Assembly: GCA_009917695.1 (NCBI GenBank) | Contig: JAACJG010000006.1 | Location: 62,001-126,000, forward strand | Source: Candidatus Rifleibacterium amylolyticum | GTDB lineage: Bacteria > Muiribacteriota > Ozemobacteria > Ozemobacterales > Ozemobacteraceae | Direction: 5' to 3' | DNA length: 64,000 nt | In this document: positions 61,196 through 64,000 of the stretch, one piece after another | How the letters are laid out: each line of letters opens with the position of its first letter | How positions within the stretch are numbered: position 1 is the first letter of the stretch | The notes under the pieces: model-generated | The model's database searches: none | What the model saw: the letters and a program-made list of their open reading frames with translations, nothing else | What the model was told of the DNA's origin: nothing | Program-made: the position numbers and the translations under genes

Positions 61196-64000
61196 ATGAT
61201 GTTAAAAAAGGCAAACACTGGATCGAAGAAAATCCTGATCAGGAGCGTATTTATTCTGCTGCTGCTCCTGTTGTCAGCAGGAGCAGGCCAGGCTGCCATT
61301 ACCAACCAGACAGCCGTACTGTCTTCAGATCTCAACGGTGACGGCATCGCCGGAATCGGCGATACCATTACATTTTCATGCCGTTCAACCACTGCTGATC
61401 CAAGCCAGTATCCCTATGTCAACCTGAGCTCATTCGGAAACCCATATTTCCCTCTGGTAAACATAGCAGGCGACTTCTATTCAGCATTTCTTACTGTTTC
61501 TCCGGGCAGTATAGAAAACAATACCGTACAGACATTCCAGTTCGCCGATGAAGGCGGAGTTCGCATAGGTGGCAGCCTGCTGGTCGACAACCGAAGGCCC
61601 AACTCACTTTATGGCCCATCTACCACCGGAGCAACCGGACTCAGTGGTGTTTACAAAGTTGGCGACAACCTGCAGATCGACATGGAGATGAGCACTTCTT
61701 TTGACAGCGATGTGCCAAGAGCTAATCTCACCAATATCGGACTTGGCGCCAGCCATATCATGTCAAGAGTTGGCGGCCCAGATTCAGCCCCGGTATATCG
61801 CCTAAGCCTGACTTTTCCGCTGAACCGCGAAGGCACAGCTACGCCAATCAGCGTTGCTGCAACAGATGATGCAGGAAACAGCCGCAGCTGGGATCTCTCT
61901 GTCTCCTATGACACAGTTGAACCTGAAATTCAGTCAGTTACAGCAGTAAACATGACTACCGGCAAAACCTGGGTAACCTCAGGCGACACCATACGAATTC
62001 AGGCGGTAATCAGCAATTATGACTACGATAAAGTCATAATGTATCACCCGACTCTCTTCGCCACCGGCATTACAATGATCCGGGTATCAGGCAACACTCC
62101 AGGTTCCGAGGCCGTTTATCAGTATGACTACTACCTTGCCGACGTGCCGGATCTGCAAAGCAATTTCGTAACCTTTGAAGTAAGAGCGACTGATGACGCT
62201 GGCAACCCAAGCAACCCGCGCACTTCCAACCCACTCGCTCTCGACAATATTCCTCCTGAATTTGCCCTGCCAATGGGTGTTAGCATGATCGAAAATGGTG
62301 GCATCATTGGTGATAACATTGCCATAATCAACGACCAGCTTCATTTCTACGGCAATATGTCGAGCGTAATGAACGATGTTCTCATCACTGTCGATCTGAG
62401 CGCTATTGGTGGTGTTGCCAATCAGATAATCCCTTTCAACAATTCGGCAACAACGACATTTGAACTGGTCTACAACATAATTCAATATACTTCAGAAAAT
62501 ACCATGCCGCGCGCCTTTACTATCACGGCTAAGGATACTGCCGGCAATACGATAAGCCAGGTAATTTTGCCAATAGTTTATGTTGATAATAACCCGCCCA
62601 CACTCAGTGGGGCTCAGATTCAGAATGTTTCCAGACCGAATCAGATTATCAGACACGGTGACCAGATGGCAGTTTCTGCCAGTGTGACAAACATTGACAA
62701 CGGCAGCGTCTGGGTAAACTTCGAGAGAGTTGGCGGCACAGCCAGCAGCACCCTGGCCCCATATAGCGGCACCACATACCGTCTCGACCACGTTGTCGGC
62801 GACCCGACAGCAGGCTTTCCTTACGATCAGAACGTCGCCTTCACCGTTTACGCAATGGATGATGCCGGCAACATGGTACAGGCAATATCAAGCCCTGTCA
62901 TGGTCGACAATGAACCACCACTCGTTATTGGGTCATCTTACATATCAGACCCGGTTCTCACAGTTACTCATCCATATGTCAGAGTTAATGACCGTATCAC
63001 CTTCAGAGTTCAACTTGCCAGTTCATCAGCGTCAGTGCATGACGGCGAAACTGTTAAGCTTAATTTGAGCGAATTCGGCGAAGCTACAGCTGTTGATATG
63101 GTCTATGACGGCATAGCTTCCTACAGCTATACCACCGATGTCCCGGCCGGAACTCTCAACAATGAATATTATTTCACCTTTGCTGCCACTGATAATGCTG
63201 GCAACAGCAGACCTGGCACCATAAAGGTTAAAATCGACAACAAGCCATGTGACGTAGGGCCGATGGCCGTAAACTGGCTAACTGACCTCAATAAGTCAGG
63301 AGTAGTAAACATTGGTGATCGTCTTGAATTTATCGTACCGGTAGACGAGCCTGATGCCGGCACCTGCACTATCGACCTATCACTGGTTGGTGGAGCAAGT
63401 TCCTATGTCATGAGCTATGACGCCGTTTTACGCCGTTACTATCTGATTCATGACTGCCTTGAATCGGCTACAGAGAATCCAAGCTACATTTTCAGAGCAT
63501 CGGTTGTCGATAAGGCCGGGAACGTCATGAACTCACTTTCGTCACCTTTCGAGGTCGACTGCCGACCCCCATTTATCGAATACGCCTCAGCAACATTCCA
63601 GGATCTCAAAGGAAAACAGGGCGTAGTAAATATTGGCGACAAGGTGAGTATTCTCGCCAAAGTAGACCTTGGACGGCTCGATGGTGGCGTGCCAACAGTC
63701 AACCTTACCGCAATCGGAGGCAGTTCTGCTCAACAACTGCTTGATGACGGCGCCAACAACGACGGCATTGCCGGTGACGGTCTTTATGGTTACACACACA
63801 CAGTTGTTACCGGTACTACTGATGGCGCCAGCACGACATTTACCGTACAGATTACTGACAATGCAGGTAATAGAGGTATTGCCAGTACCGAGCAACTCTT
63901 TGTCGATAACAAACCTCTGGTAATCACCTCGATCACCAGTTCCCAGATTTTTGACAACAACGGCAACACAATTGTCGATCTCGATGGTGTTTACACAACT
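61196..64000 (+). CDS. Fourth giant secreted Ig-like repeat protein, C-terminus outside window
   Basis: Open from the ATG at 61196 to the right edge (935 codons). GGAGG lies ten bases upstream. The signal peptide is FILLLLLLSAGAGQA following a basic start MMLKKANTGSKK. It then reads DLNGDGIAGIGDTITFSC, an EF-hand-type loop (D.N.DG.....D) starting the first Ig-like domain. Later domains begin with DLNKSGVVNIGDRLEF, DLKGKQGVVNIGDKVSI and FDNNGNTIVDLDG, with D.AGN near each end, at about 95-120 residue spacing. It is a paralogue of the 4,017-residue protein by this shared architecture, and is separated from it only by the lipoprotein gene. Confidence 0.88.
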   Translation, partial: MMLKKANTGSKKILIRSVFILLLLLLSAGAGQAAITNQTAVLSSDLNGDGIAGIGDTITFSCRSTTADPSQYPYVNLSSFGNPYFPLVNIAGDFYSAFLTVSPGSIENNTVQTFQFADEGGVRIGGSLLVDNRRPNSLYGPSTTGATGLSGVYKVGDNLQIDMEMSTSFDSDVPRANLTNIGLGASHIMSRVGGPDSAPVYRLSLTFPLNREGTATPISVAATDDAGNSRSWDLSVSYDTVEPEIQSVTAVNMTTGKTWVTSGDTIRIQAVISNYDYDKVIMYHPTLFATGITMIRVSGNTPGSEAVYQYDYYLADVPDLQSNFVTFEVRATDDAGNPSNPRTSNPLALDNIPPEFALPMGVSMIENGGIIGDNIAIINDQLHFYGNMSSVMNDVLITVDLSAIGGVANQIIPFNNSATTTFELVYNIIQYTSENTMPRAFTITAKDTAGNTISQVILPIVYVDNNPPTLSGAQIQNVSRPNQIIRHGDQMAVSASVTNIDNGSVWVNFERVGGTASSTLAPYSGTTYRLDHVVGDPTAGFPYDQNVAFTVYAMDDAGNMVQAISSPVMVDNEPPLVIGSSYISDPVLTVTHPYVRVNDRITFRVQLASSSASVHDGETVKLNLSEFGEATAVDMVYDGIASYSYTTDVPAGTLNNEYYFTFAATDNAGNSRPGTIKVKIDNKPCDVGPMAVNWLTDLNKSGVVNIGDRLEFIVPVDEPDAGTCTIDLSLVGGASSYVMSYDAVLRRYYLIHDCLESATENPSYIFRASVVDKAGNVMNSLSSPFEVDCRPPFIEYASATFQDLKGKQGVVNIGDKVSILAKVDLGRLDGGVPTVNLTAIGGSSAQQLLDDGANNDGIAGDGLYGYTHTVVTGTTDGASTTFTVQITDNAGNRGIASTEQLFVDNKPLVITSITSSQIFDNNGNTIVDLDGVYTT

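Overview
The window looks like a chromosomal segment from an uncultured bacterium with a two-membrane style envelope. It carries a type IV pilus or type II secretion ATPase, a lipoprotein, many signal peptides and giant secreted repeat proteins. Standard bacterial start and stop codons are used, with good GGAG-type ribosome binding sites; TAG, TGA and TAA all terminate genes. No rRNA, tRNA, CRISPR array, phage or transposase gene was seen. I cannot place the phylum from sequence reading alone; giant Ig/FN3 proteins, ATP-citrate lyase and repeat-rich spacers would fit a candidate phylum such as Riflebacteria, but that is a low-confidence guess.

Layout. 1-7028 (minus): a small membrane-anchored secreted protein followed by a giant FN3/CARDB-like protein that runs off the left edge. 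7206-10348 (minus): aclB-aclA, ATP-citrate lyase, with a clear promoter and terminator. 10509-13662 (plus): a D-2-hydroxyacid dehydrogenase and a class III nucleotide cyclase. 13669-24811 (minus): a possible small membrane protein overlapping the start of a 3,657-residue secreted protein with a DUF2341-like region, many Ig-like repeats and a glycine-rich insert. 24991-27045 (plus): two membrane proteins (TPR-like, TerB-like). 27082-29502 (minus): a hybrid histidine kinase. 29911-35549 (plus): clpB, a small membrane protein, and a phospholipase D-family gene split by one in-frame TAG. 35597-38574 (minus): purD and a glycine-zipper-like secreted protein. 38932-45762 (plus): a BsuPI-like secreted protein, a PilB/GspE ATPase with an unusual 600-residue C-terminal extension, a PP2C-like phosphatase, a 44-codon ORF and hisS. 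46077-46601 (plus): an unrecognised protein. 46660-47953 (minus): hicA-hicB and a DUF2877-like gene. 48187-64000 (plus): a 4,017-residue secreted protein with a FlgD-like C-terminal domain, a TPR-like lipoprotein, and a fourth giant protein running off the right edge.

About half of the window encodes four giant secreted modular proteins, so cell-surface or matrix construction is the dominant theme. The pilus/secretion ATPase coupled to a phosphatase, the two-component kinase and the nucleotide cyclase suggest that envelope and surface functions are regulated, but no direct link can be shown from sequence. The spacers between ordinary genes hold a recurring set of palindromes, hexamer tracts and TCTGCG-type repeats.
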